Shown: piece by piece, positions 30,707 through 38,884 of the stretch
Position numbering within the stretch: position 1 is the stretch's first letter
How the letters are laid out: each line of letters starts with the position of its first letter
Source: a virus
Length of the DNA stretch: 45,095 nt
Direction: 5' to 3' (one strand)
Virus record (IMG/VR): IMGVR_UViG_3300035181_001379
Coordinates: 1 to 45,095 of that record
Position numbers and translations under genes: made by a program
The notes under the pieces: model-generated
The model's database searches: none
What the model saw: only the letters and a program-made list of their open reading frames with translations
Told to the model about the DNA's origin: nothing

Positions 30707-32275
30707 ATGTCAGGAAGACTTCTATCTGAAAAAGAGCGAGACATGCTAGCTGCTATTCTTAGTAGCACAGAAGCGTGTGCCAAAGCTCTTTTCCCAGACA
30801 GATTTACTCTTCCATTCAGCAAGAACCACCATAAAGTTATGAAACTTCTTGATGATGATAGCATCCAGCTTCTCGCTATTGCTGCTGATCGTGGCTTTGG
30901 AAAGTCCTCACTGGTCCAGCTGGCATTTCCTGCTAGGAAGACTCTTGCTAGACAAGTAGCCTTTATGGTCCCAATTAGCTGTACTTCTACTCAAGCTATT
31001 ATGCACTCAGAGAATTTCAAACGCGAACTTGAGTGTAATCCTTTTATCAACGAATATTTTCCGCCAATTAAAACAGATGTTTTTGCTAAAGACATGTGGA
31101 TCATGAATAATCCTAAGGCTGGCAGACCTGGAACTCTGGTCTTTCCGAGAGGCCGTGGTCAGCAGGTCCGCGGGTTTCTGCATGGAAATGAGCGTCCTGA
31201 CTTAATTATTGTTGATGATCTTGAAGACGCTGAGAGCGTACAGAATCAGGAGCAGAGAGCTAAAGTTCTTGAGTGGTTTTACGCCGACGTACTAGGTTGT
31301 GTTGATAGAAGTAAGAAAAATTGGAGAATCGTCGTAATTGGTACTGTTCTTCACGAAGACTCACTTCTTTCAAACCTTATTACCGATCCCGCCTGGACTT
31401 CAGTTCGGCTAGAACTATGTGACGATGACTTTCACAGTAACTGGCCAGAGAAGATCAGCGATGAAGGCGTCAAAGAACTGGTGGAGTGGTACAGAAATCA
31501 AGGTCTATTGGATGTTTTCTATCGTGAGTATCGCAATCAACCTATTGCCCGCGAGAGTGCACCTTTTAAACCTGAGAACTTTGCTTACTATAGTCCCTCA
31601 GAACTCTCAGACCCTAATATTCAACGTGTAGTCATCATGGACCCAGCGAGAACTACTAACAAAACAGCCTGTGATACTGCTATTGTTGGCGTTGGAGTTG
31701 ATCTGAGAAATGGAATAGTCTATGTAATCGACCTGGTTGCTGATAGACTACATCCAGATGAACAGGCTAGAGAATGTTTTGCTATGGCTGACCGTCTAAA
31801 TGCTACTACTATCGGCTATGAAGTAGACGGTCTTGAGCAATATAGTACTTGGAACCTAGTAAACATTATGCGGACTAGTGGAAGAAACTATGAACTAGTT
31901 CCACTTAGGGCTAAAAAAGGCAAAAACATGTACTCGGAAGCGCTTGGAGATGGAAAAGATGCACGAATTGCAGAAGGTCTTGTTGCTCTCTATCGTCAGG
32001 GCCGCGTGAAACATAATAAAAATCATCCTTTAACGGCTAAACTTGAGGCACAACTTCTTCAATTTCCTAGAAGTAAGAAGAAGGATGTGATAGATGCACT
32101 TAGTTACATCTCACAAATGTTCTCTATTGGAGAGCGTCAATTTATGGCTCCGATACCTATCGATATTACTGCATCGCAACGACGAAACGGACTATTGGAT
32201 GCCTGCAAAGAAAAAGCAGCGTTAGATAAACTCCGCAGTATAGACAGACAACAGAAGCAATACGCATATAACTAA
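30707..32275 (+). CDS. Terminase large subunit
   Basis: The product is 522 residues from ATG 30707 (GGAG 9 bp upstream; the frame is open further up but that overlaps the previous gene). The ATPase has a Walker A-like loop ADRGFGKSS at about 60-68 and Walker B LIIVDDLED at 166-174. The RNase H-fold nuclease starts with VVIMDPAR, D312 as first catalytic acid, and ends with DVIDALSY carrying the last Asp. This enzyme cuts and pumps DNA into the capsid. The last gap before the portal gene carries a TTCAA-N3-TTGAA palindrome. Confidence 0.92.
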   Translation: MSGRLLSEKERDMLAAILSSTEACAKALFPDRFTLPFSKNHHKVMKLLDDDSIQLLAIAADRGFGKSSLVQLAFPARKTLARQVAFMVPISCTSTQAIMHSENFKRELECNPFINEYFPPIKTDVFAKDMWIMNNPKAGRPGTLVFPRGRGQQVRGFLHGNERPDLIIVDDLEDAESVQNQEQRAKVLEWFYADVLGCVDRSKKNWRIVVIGTVLHEDSLLSNLITDPAWTSVRLELCDDDFHSNWPEKISDEGVKELVEWYRNQGLLDVFYREYRNQPIARESAPFKPENFAYYSPSELSDPNIQRVVIMDPARTTNKTACDTAIVGVGVDLRNGIVYVIDLVADRLHPDEQARECFAMADRLNATTIGYEVDGLEQYSTWNLVNIMRTSGRNYELVPLRAKKGKNMYSEALGDGKDARIAEGLVALYRQGRVKHNKNHPLTAKLEAQLLQFPRSKKKDVIDALSYISQMFSIGERQFMAPIPIDITASQRRNGLLDACKEKAALDKLRSIDRQQKQYAYN

Positions 32276-32276
32276 G

Positions 32277-32289
32277 TTCAATTATTGAA
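32277..32289. promoter_or_regulatory. Palindromic motif TTCAA-TTA-TTGAA before the portal gene
   Basis: The exact 13-mer starts 2 bp after the large terminase stop and is followed by TGGAGATG, as at 27356-27368. The portal gene starts 15 bp further on. Confidence 0.75.
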
Positions 32290-32304
32290 TGGAGATGCTA
32301 AGAA

Positions 32305-34317
32305 ATGCCTAAAATCATTAACCCGGGCTTTCAGCCTATACATATTGAGACAGGTAGGCAAGACTATAAATATCCAATGGGATTAGATCTTCGTCCGGGT
32401 AGTGAACTTCATGGCAGTATTGTAAGCCGGCTTATCAGTATGGCCAGCGATAGTCAAAGTGTTATGCAGCGTAAGTGGAGTACTTACGAAAACACAGAAC
32501 GTGTATTGAGTGCCTATGCTTTGCTGGACACTGAGGAATTAGCAGAGAAGCAAGAAGATGTACGAAAAGTAGTATCTGTCGTAGTTCCTATGACTTATGC
32601 CACACTTGAGACTCTGTTAACTGTTTGGATGAGTAACTTAGGTGGAACTCCTTTATTCAAATACTATGGTGTCGGTCCAGAAGATCGCATTAAGGCAATG
32701 CTTCTTGAGCTTGCTATTGATATGCAATGTAGGAGAGCTAAGACTCTTCTCAACCTACATACACAATGGAGAGATGGCCTAGCATATGGTCTTGGAATTG
32801 TAGGCGTTTCATGGGAGCAAGAGTACGGCAAGAGAATGTCAACTCAACCTAGAATCGTGACTAGTCCCATCTCTGGTGAACCAATACAAAGTGATATGGA
32901 AGTTACTACTAAGCGTGACCTGTTGTTCGAAGGGAATGTTCTTAATAATATCAGCGTTTATAATTGGCTTCCTGACCCGAACGTACCTTGTCAGGACTTT
33001 CAAAAGGGAGAATTCGCTGGGTATACTGATGTTACAAGCTATGTAAACCTTCTGTCAAATGAGGAGCTTCAACCAGATGTCTATTTTAACGTTGAATATC
33101 TAAACGAAGACTCCGGAAAGAGTCCTCTTAATTACAGAAGTCCACTCGCTGAAACTAGACTTGGCGATAATATTGTCTATGGAACTAAGCCCATTGACCG
33201 TCTTGTGATGTATGTTAATTTGATTCCTAAAGAATGGAAAATTGGCAAGAGTAAGTATCCAGAAAAGTGGGTTTTTGAGATTGCTGGAAGTGGCGTCCTT
33301 ATTCGATGCCAGCCAACAAACCTTAACCATGGCCGCTATCCATTCGCAGTCTGCAGTCCTACTTTCGATGGCTACTCAACCTGTCCAGTATCAGCATTGG
33401 AAGTCATTAGTGGAATGCAGGAATGGATCGATTGGTTGTTTAGAAGCCATGTGGCTAATGTGAGAAAGGCTCTTCATAATCGCTTTCTGATTGATCCATA
33501 TATTGTAAACTATGATAGTTTTGTCAACGCCGGTCCTGGTGGTATTTCTACTATCCGCGAACATATGTGGGGCAGAGGTGTTCAAAATGCAGTAGAGCAG
33601 CTTCAAGTCCATGATGTTACGTCTGGTCATATTGGCAATATAGGTACTACTATTGACTTGATCCAGCGCACTACTGGTGCCGTTGACCAGCTTCAGGGAA
33701 TGGTACATTCTGGTGGCGAGCGCCGTAGTGCTACTGAAATGCGAGACACTAGAAATAGTGCTATGGGCAGAGTAGAAAAACAAATCCGTATCGTTAGTAT
33801 GCAGAGTATGCAAGACTTAGGATATATGTTCGCCAGTCACTTGCAACAGTTTATGTCTAAAAGTGTCTATATCCAAATGCTTGGAGAAAATCAGCAAGAG
33901 TTACAGCGGATCTATGGTGACGGTCAGACTTTTGATCCGCAGGATTTTATCTTCGAATATGACGTAGTCACTGGAGATGGTACTAGTCCTGGTGGAGAGG
34001 ATATGCAGGATATTCTGCAGCTTTATCAGCTGACAAGACAAGTTCCAGAGACCGCTAATGCTTTTGATCCAGTTCGACAAGTACTTGATATGTATGTTCG
34101 AAGTGGAATTAGAGGTGCTAGCCGCTTTCTTCGGATGCAGTCAATGCAGGTTCAGCCTGATAATATGGCTCTTGCCCAAGTGGCGGCGGCCAGAGGCTCA
34201 ATGCCGATTAGTGCACAAGATATAGCAATGATGCAGCAAGCTGGACAACAAGGACAGCCGGGGCAACCTGGACAACCGGGACAACCTGGACAGCCAACCG
34301 CAGGTGGAGCTCAATAA
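32305..34317 (+). CDS. Portal protein (head-tail connector)
   Basis: The product is 670 residues, the size of podovirus portals. The position right after the large terminase and before the scaffold and capsid genes, together with the long helical core (QIRIVSMQSMQDLGYMFASH) and an N-terminal block typical of portals (SRLISMASDSQSVMQRKWST), supports the call. The C-terminus carries a collagen-like run of GQP triplets (about 650-663), an uncommon flexible tail. It forms the dodecameric ring through which DNA is packaged and ejected. The stop overlaps the next start (TAATG). Confidence 0.88.
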   Translation: MPKIINPGFQPIHIETGRQDYKYPMGLDLRPGSELHGSIVSRLISMASDSQSVMQRKWSTYENTERVLSAYALLDTEELAEKQEDVRKVVSVVVPMTYATLETLLTVWMSNLGGTPLFKYYGVGPEDRIKAMLLELAIDMQCRRAKTLLNLHTQWRDGLAYGLGIVGVSWEQEYGKRMSTQPRIVTSPISGEPIQSDMEVTTKRDLLFEGNVLNNISVYNWLPDPNVPCQDFQKGEFAGYTDVTSYVNLLSNEELQPDVYFNVEYLNEDSGKSPLNYRSPLAETRLGDNIVYGTKPIDRLVMYVNLIPKEWKIGKSKYPEKWVFEIAGSGVLIRCQPTNLNHGRYPFAVCSPTFDGYSTCPVSALEVISGMQEWIDWLFRSHVANVRKALHNRFLIDPYIVNYDSFVNAGPGGISTIREHMWGRGVQNAVEQLQVHDVTSGHIGNIGTTIDLIQRTTGAVDQLQGMVHSGGERRSATEMRDTRNSAMGRVEKQIRIVSMQSMQDLGYMFASHLQQFMSKSVYIQMLGENQQELQRIYGDGQTFDPQDFIFEYDVVTGDGTSPGGEDMQDILQLYQLTRQVPETANAFDPVRQVLDMYVRSGIRGASRFLRMQSMQVQPDNMALAQVAAARGSMPISAQDIAMMQQAGQQGQPGQPGQPGQPGQPTAGGAQ

Positions 34318-34601
34318 TGAACAGTCACGATGATAACGAACTGACTGCAGATCCGAGTGAATTAGTACATTTCGTCGGCTCTGCTCTTGATCATGACTTC
34401 AAAGTTGTACTAAAACGCCGTATGGAGGCTGTCCAGATTGACTTACGCAATCCTGGACTTACTCTTGAACAACTTCGATATTTCCAAGGAGAATTAGCCG
34501 GGCTTGAATTCTGGTTAAAACTTCCAGACGAGGTATTGAAAGAGCAAAATAGAATCGAAGAAGAAGTGCAGAAGAAACAAAGTAAAGGAGAAAAATCATG
34601 A
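34317..34601 (+). CDS. Small helical protein between portal and scaffold
   Basis: The product is 94 residues, helical, with a charged end (EVQKKQSKGEKS). GGAG precedes the start and the gene overlaps both neighbours (TAATG and ATGA). The position suggests a head-assembly helper; no family recognised. Confidence 0.65.
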   Translation: MNSHDDNELTADPSELVHFVGSALDHDFKVVLKRRMEAVQIDLRNPGLTLEQLRYFQGELAGLEFWLKLPDEVLKEQNRIEEEVQKKQSKGEKS

Positions 34602-35557
34602 GTGGAGCAGCTGGAGCCGGAGCAGCGAGTGGTGGAGCAGCAATGGGAGCTGGTGTAGGGACTGGAGCTGGGACTAGCAATGCTAGTAGTTCCTCTGGAG
34701 GAGAATCTTCTAGCAGCAGTATCAGTGCTGATATTGCAAATTTGATTGGTCTTACGACTAAAGCTAAGTCTGCTAAATCTGCCACTACCAAACAGTCTAA
34801 ATCTGCCGAACAATCTAATGTTGCTGAACAATCTGAGACTCCTGAAGTAGAAACATCTGATGTTGAGTCTGAGGTTGAGGATGTTGAGACTGGAGAAGAA
34901 GCTGAAGAATCTGAAGAGACTGGAGAGGAAGAACCTACTGAGTCTGAGTCTGATTCTGAAGTCGAGACTCCAGCCACTGAGTCCAATGAACCAACAGAGC
35001 GTGAAGATGCACTGCTGGATGAAATTAGAGCTATGCGTGAGGAGTTGAAATCTCTTCGTGCAGAGCGTAATGGAGAAGAACAGCCAGCTGAAGAGCCGCT
35101 GGTTGATCTTGTTGGTGAACATTATGGTGATTTTGTGTCGAGTCCAGAAGGCTTAAACAAGTTTGCTAATGTTGTCTTAAACTCTGCAGTGCAAGCAACA
35201 ATCCAAAAAATGCAGCCTATCATTACTTCTGAGGCCACTAGGATTAGCACAATCTTCGAGTATAATCGAATGTTTTATGCTAACAATAAAGACCTTGTTG
35301 GAAAAGAGCAGACTGTTCAGGATGTGTTCAAAGAGATGACAACGAAAAACCCGAGAATTTCGGTGCAGGATTTGTTTACTAAAGGCGCCGCAGAAGCTCG
35401 ACGCCGACTTGGGATTGGAGCTACACAAGCTGTAGCTACTCCTACGAGGCCTGCTGGATTTAGTAAACCTACTGGCGGTGGCCGTGCTCCCGCTAAGACT
35501 GTCACGAAAACTGGAGATCAGAAAAGTGAAATAGCTGATCTCCTTGGACTTAAATAG
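34598..35557 (+). CDS. Scaffolding protein (putative)
   Basis: The product is 319 residues. A Gly/Ala/Ser-rich N-terminus is followed by a very acidic, repetitive middle (SEVEDVETGEEAEESEE, about 85-130), a helical part with coiled-coil character, and a basic C-terminal end, the usual design of phage scaffolds whose C-terminus binds the capsid protein. It lies between portal and capsid genes as in T7. AAAGGAG precedes the start. A T-rich antisense frame in the acidic region is a composition effect. Confidence 0.78.
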   Translation: MSGAAGAGAASGGAAMGAGVGTGAGTSNASSSSGGESSSSSISADIANLIGLTTKAKSAKSATTKQSKSAEQSNVAEQSETPEVETSDVESEVEDVETGEEAEESEETGEEEPTESESDSEVETPATESNEPTEREDALLDEIRAMREELKSLRAERNGEEQPAEEPLVDLVGEHYGDFVSSPEGLNKFANVVLNSAVQATIQKMQPIITSEATRISTIFEYNRMFYANNKDLVGKEQTVQDVFKEMTTKNPRISVQDLFTKGAAEARRRLGIGATQAVATPTRPAGFSKPTGGGRAPAKTVTKTGDQKSEIADLLGLK

Positions 35558-35568
35558 GAGTTAGTGTG

Positions 35569-35898
35569 ATGGGACTTGACAATTTGGCTCAAGCCGAAGC
35601 AGATATTATTGGCGTCGATAGTGTGCAGAAAGCATCTACTACTGCTACTATGAACATCTACACCAATGTATTTATCGGCGATACTTCTGGTGGTGCTTTT
35701 ACTGTGACTCTTCCTGTTCCTGCATTGTGCCCGGGGAAAGTCGTAGACGTAATTCTTGCTGTTGCTGGCGCTGCCATGACAATTAGTGGCCCCGGTAAGA
35801 AAGTTTATCATAACGATAATCTTGACACAGCGGGCGACTCTGTTACTCTCCGCTCTAATGGTGTTTCTTGGATTGAACTTGGTAGCGCAATCGCGTAA
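35569..35898 (+). CDS. Putative capsid decoration / head protein, beta-rich
   Basis: The product is 109 residues from ATG 35569 (a GTG three bases earlier is possible; GGAG fits either). A Thr/Val/Gly-rich beta pattern (FIGDTSGGAFTVTLPVP, VVDVILAVAGAAMTISGPG) and an N-terminal helix suggest a small beta-sandwich. Its place between scaffold and major capsid genes suggests a decoration or capsid-stabilising protein; this is inference. Confidence 0.58.
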   Translation: MGLDNLAQAEADIIGVDSVQKASTTATMNIYTNVFIGDTSGGAFTVTLPVPALCPGKVVDVILAVAGAAMTISGPGKKVYHNDNLDTAGDSVTLRSNGVSWIELGSAIA

Positions 35899-35914
35899 TT
35901 GAAAGGTTCTTACA

Positions 35915-37249
35915 ATGGCTATTAATCAAACTTTCCGCACTGGCTATACTGCTACTCTTGGCATGCGCGGTCTGCAGACCTGGAGTGCTAGCGAAAATCC
36001 CGAGACTTGGCGTGAAGCAATTCTCTATCTCTATCCCAACGGAAACACGCCCCTGACGGCGATTATGAGCAAGCTCAAAAACACAAAGGAGACGAATCCT
36101 CACTTTCATTGGTTCACGAAAAAGACGGCTGCTCGTAGTATGTCTATTAAAGGTGTCTATACTGACAATTCTCTTTCCAGTGTATACACCGGTGGTGCTA
36201 CTGATGGGACAGTACTCTTTGTGAATCTTACCAATGCTAATGATGCAAATCTAGTTCGCATTGGTCAGACCTTTATGCTTCGTGTTGATGGCAACACAGG
36301 TAAGGATACTGTTGGTAAAATCGTCAGTGTTCAACGCACCGGAACTGTCTCTTCAACGTACATTGGCCTACAGCTGATGGAAAATGACAAAGGTGCTTGT
36401 GTTTCTGCTGCTGTCACCACTGGTATGGTCACTGGTAATATCAACCCTGAAGGTTCTGGTCATCCAGAAGCTATTTCGACTCATCCTATTGAGTGCGAAA
36501 ACATGCTCCAGATCACTCGTAACAGTCTTTCAATGACTCGTACTGCGCAGCAGTCTCTCGTTTCTCTTCGGACGAAAGAAGGCTATGCTGAAGCGAAGAA
36601 AGAATGCCTAGAGAACCACGCGATGGACATGGAAATGACGGCGATGTATGGCGTTCCAGGATGGACTATGGGTCTTAATGGCCAGCCTGAGCGTGCTACT
36701 GGCGGTCTTCGGTGGTTTATTCGTGAGTATGCACCGGATAACGAGATTGACATGGCTCGTATTAGTGAGTATCATGGTGCTCCTTGGAGTGAATATGGCA
36801 AAGACGCTATCAATAATGTTATTCGGAAGAGCTTCAAGTGGGGTCCGTCGAACGAGAAGGTTGTCCTTTGCGGCGATGGTGCTTTGCAGGGCATTCAGGA
36901 TCTCGTTAATGCTAACTCTCAGTATATTATCAACGAAGGTGAAGCTGCTTATGGCATCAATGTCACTAAGTTGAAGACTGTGTTTGGCATCTGGAATCTC
37001 GTCCGAGCGCCTTTGTTGACTCTTGAAGAGTCTGATACTAACACCATGATCGTTCTTGAGCCGAAGAACCTCGAGTATCGCTATCTCCAGGACACGACGT
37101 TTTTGGAAGATGTTACTCAAGGCAAGGGCGGTATTACTGCTATCGACGGCAAAGTAGAAGGCTATTTGGCTGAGTGGGGCCTTGCCTGCTATTTTCCTGA
37201 AACCTTTATGTGGCTAACAAACGTTGGTGTCAATAACGTTTTGCCGTAA
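35915..37249 (+). CDS. Major capsid protein (HK97-fold, SU10/DUF5309-like)
   Basis: The product is 444 residues. The position after scaffold, the size, and segments such as ERATGGLRWFI, DNEIDMARI, NEKVVLCGDGALQGI and a conserved-looking C-terminal domain (LEPKNLEYRYLQDTTFLEDV) resemble major capsid proteins of the SU10/DUF5309 type. Codon use is visibly different from the neighbours: more C-ending codons (ATC, AAC, GGC), as expected for the most highly expressed gene. A strong hairpin follows the stop. Confidence 0.85.
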   Translation: MAINQTFRTGYTATLGMRGLQTWSASENPETWREAILYLYPNGNTPLTAIMSKLKNTKETNPHFHWFTKKTAARSMSIKGVYTDNSLSSVYTGGATDGTVLFVNLTNANDANLVRIGQTFMLRVDGNTGKDTVGKIVSVQRTGTVSSTYIGLQLMENDKGACVSAAVTTGMVTGNINPEGSGHPEAISTHPIECENMLQITRNSLSMTRTAQQSLVSLRTKEGYAEAKKECLENHAMDMEMTAMYGVPGWTMGLNGQPERATGGLRWFIREYAPDNEIDMARISEYHGAPWSEYGKDAINNVIRKSFKWGPSNEKVVLCGDGALQGIQDLVNANSQYIINEGEAAYGINVTKLKTVFGIWNLVRAPLLTLEESDTNTMIVLEPKNLEYRYLQDTTFLEDVTQGKGGITAIDGKVEGYLAEWGLACYFPETFMWLTNVGVNNVLP

Positions 37250-37289
37250 TTTGTCCGGAAAGTTGAAAATCCCGCAATTCATCGGAGGG

Positions 37290-37323
37290 TTGTAGGGCTA
37301 AGGCCGCAGTCTTGGCCCTACAA
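37290..37323 (+). terminator. Strong hairpin downstream of the capsid gene
   Basis: TTGTAGGGCTAAG (37290-37302) pairs with CTTGGCCCTACAA (37311-37323) over 13 bp with one G-T pair and an 8-nt loop. No U-tract follows. It would either terminate part of the transcripts after the capsid gene, keeping tail proteins lower, or protect the capsid message 3' end. Confidence 0.75.
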
Positions 37324-37328
37324 CTAGA

Positions 37329-37341
37329 TTCAATCATTGAA
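37329..37341. promoter_or_regulatory. Palindromic motif TTCAA-TCA-TTGAA before the tail genes
   Basis: The exact 13-mer lies 5 bp after the post-capsid hairpin and 18 bp before the ATG of the tail adaptor gene. The sequence that follows (CGAAGATCGGAG) resembles the flank of the two copies at 27356 and 32277. Confidence 0.72.
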
Positions 37342-37359
37342 CGAAGATCGGAGTGTGAG

Positions 37360-38502
37360 ATGCACTTTCTGCTGAATAAGACTCAAGCTGTTGAGCAGCT
37401 CTGTAGAATAACTGGTAGGTATGACTTAGTCGGAACTCAAGTTAACAGCAATGGTGAGACAGTTCCAGACTATAGCATAAACACAATGGCCACTAATTGG
37501 CTACTTTTTGCTTGCCGGGCTTTGGATAGGAGTATCAAGGTCAGAGAAACTAAGCAGCAAAGAGTCTATGCTCTTGCTTCTGGCGAATCTATCATATGCC
37601 CAGATGGACTTATTAATATTGACAAAATGTGGTATGAGAAAGGAGATGGTCTCTATCCACTTGAGTATAAAGGAGAAGAGTATCTTAAGAGTCTTTATCA
37701 GCAGAAGTTCGACGAAATAGATCCTGGAATTCCACTATTTTATACACACAGTACCGGGATTCAGCAAGATGGATTTATGTATCTGTTCAATGACTGTGAC
37801 ATAGACGAAGAAATTAGCTGTTATTCTAGTGAGAATAATCTTAATGATTATTTATTTAGCTGGTTTGCTGATGGAGACTATGTTACTAGTTATAGTAATA
37901 TCGCGATCTCTGCTAATGGTGGTGTAACTGGAAAGTTGATTCAAGCCACTCTTCGCCGATATATTAGAACTATTACTGTTAATCTTAGTGCTATCAAAGG
38001 TAACGTTACTGTGAAGCTATTGGATAACAGAGATGGAGTTTTTACTGTTATTCAGACAGAAACTATAGCCGATGGTACAATTGGAGCAAGTACTTTTACT
38101 GTTAATGCCATGGTTGCTGGAATTATTATCGAAACTGACAGCAATGCTGGAACTTGCACTATCGAAAGTGTAAAGGCTTTTACTTATAATTCTATCTATG
38201 GAAACGTAGATATGCAAGACCAGTACAGAAATATTCTAGTAATTGTTCCTGCTCCTAATTTTGACACTATAATTCATCTGTCTGGCTGGTTTGAGAGCGA
38301 TGTTATTCTCGATACTAATTGGTGGTTTCAAAGAGCACCTGAGGCAGTACTAAGTTTGGCAGCAGGTATGCTGTCTCAGAATGTACACGATCCCAGTAAC
38401 ACTATTGTCCAGCAGCTGGCAAAAGACGTCTCTCGTGGATTTTTCTGCGGTGAGATAGCTACTGATGTCATAGAACACGGAAAGACCATGAAAGGTTGGT
38501 AA
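37360..38502 (+). CDS. Tail adaptor / tail tubular protein A-like
   Basis: The product is 380 residues from ATG 37360 (CGGAG 7 bp upstream; an in-frame TTG at 37312 lies inside the hairpin and is rejected). The order capsid, this gene, then tail nozzle proteins matches gp11 (tail tubular protein A) in T7-like phages. The helical N-terminal part (TQAVEQLCRITGRYDLVG) is of the type seen in head-tail adaptors, and a beta-rich insertion follows. It would join portal and nozzle. The family call rests mainly on order. Confidence 0.68.
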   Translation: MHFLLNKTQAVEQLCRITGRYDLVGTQVNSNGETVPDYSINTMATNWLLFACRALDRSIKVRETKQQRVYALASGESIICPDGLINIDKMWYEKGDGLYPLEYKGEEYLKSLYQQKFDEIDPGIPLFYTHSTGIQQDGFMYLFNDCDIDEEISCYSSENNLNDYLFSWFADGDYVTSYSNIAISANGGVTGKLIQATLRRYIRTITVNLSAIKGNVTVKLLDNRDGVFTVIQTETIADGTIGASTFTVNAMVAGIIIETDSNAGTCTIESVKAFTYNSIYGNVDMQDQYRNILVIVPAPNFDTIIHLSGWFESDVILDTNWWFQRAPEAVLSLAAGMLSQNVHDPSNTIVQQLAKDVSRGFFCGEIATDVIEHGKTMKGW

Positions 38503-38503
38503 C

Positions 38504-38884
38504 ATGCACAGAGCATTTAGAACTATACCAGAACAGAGAGCTAGTTATAAAGACCAAGAAAAGCCAGCTCAAACTACTATTGTCATTACTAGGACTGCTA
38601 TTAGTATTATGAGCAACGGAACTCCTATTCAATGGATGGCTCCAGTTTCTGGTAATATCAGCAATGCTAATTTGCTAGTAACATCTAATGATAAGGTAAA
38701 AACTATCTTATCTATCCATCATGGTGAATCTACTACTACTATTCCAGTAGAACTTGTGGCAGGAAATAACCCTTTGCCGAATCAAATTGTTGCTGCAGGT
38801 GATAGATTTGGACTTGACTTTCCTACTGGAGCTAGTGAGATTTGGTTCTCTGGAATATTCACAGAAGGAAATACTAATGCCTAA
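38504..38884 (+). CDS. Small beta-rich virion-operon protein
   Basis: The product is 126 residues. The second half alternates hydrophobic and polar residues (TILSIHHGESTTTIPVEL) like a small beta-sandwich. It starts 1 bp after the adaptor gene and overlaps the next by 8 bp. AAAGG lies upstream. A minor tail component is likely; no family recognised. Confidence 0.6.
   Translation: MHRAFRTIPEQRASYKDQEKPAQTTIVITRTAISIMSNGTPIQWMAPVSGNISNANLLVTSNDKVKTILSIHHGESTTTIPVELVAGNNPLPNQIVAAGDRFGLDFPTGASEIWFSGIFTEGNTNA

Noticed and set aside
34391-35122. Long open frame of 243 codons on the minus strand, and another (34459-34986), opposite the scaffold gene
   Set aside because: The acidic, repetitive Glu/Ser codons of the scaffold gene produce a Ser/Phe/Cys-rich antisense frame without a ribosome site; it is a composition shadow.
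36608-37120. 170-codon antisense frame opposite the capsid gene
   Set aside because: The capsid gene is secure and this frame has no start signal; it is a codon-bias shadow.
37312-37359. Upstream extension of the tail adaptor gene from TTG 37312
   Set aside because: The extension would begin inside the hairpin and run through the palindrome; ATG 37360 has its own CGGAG.
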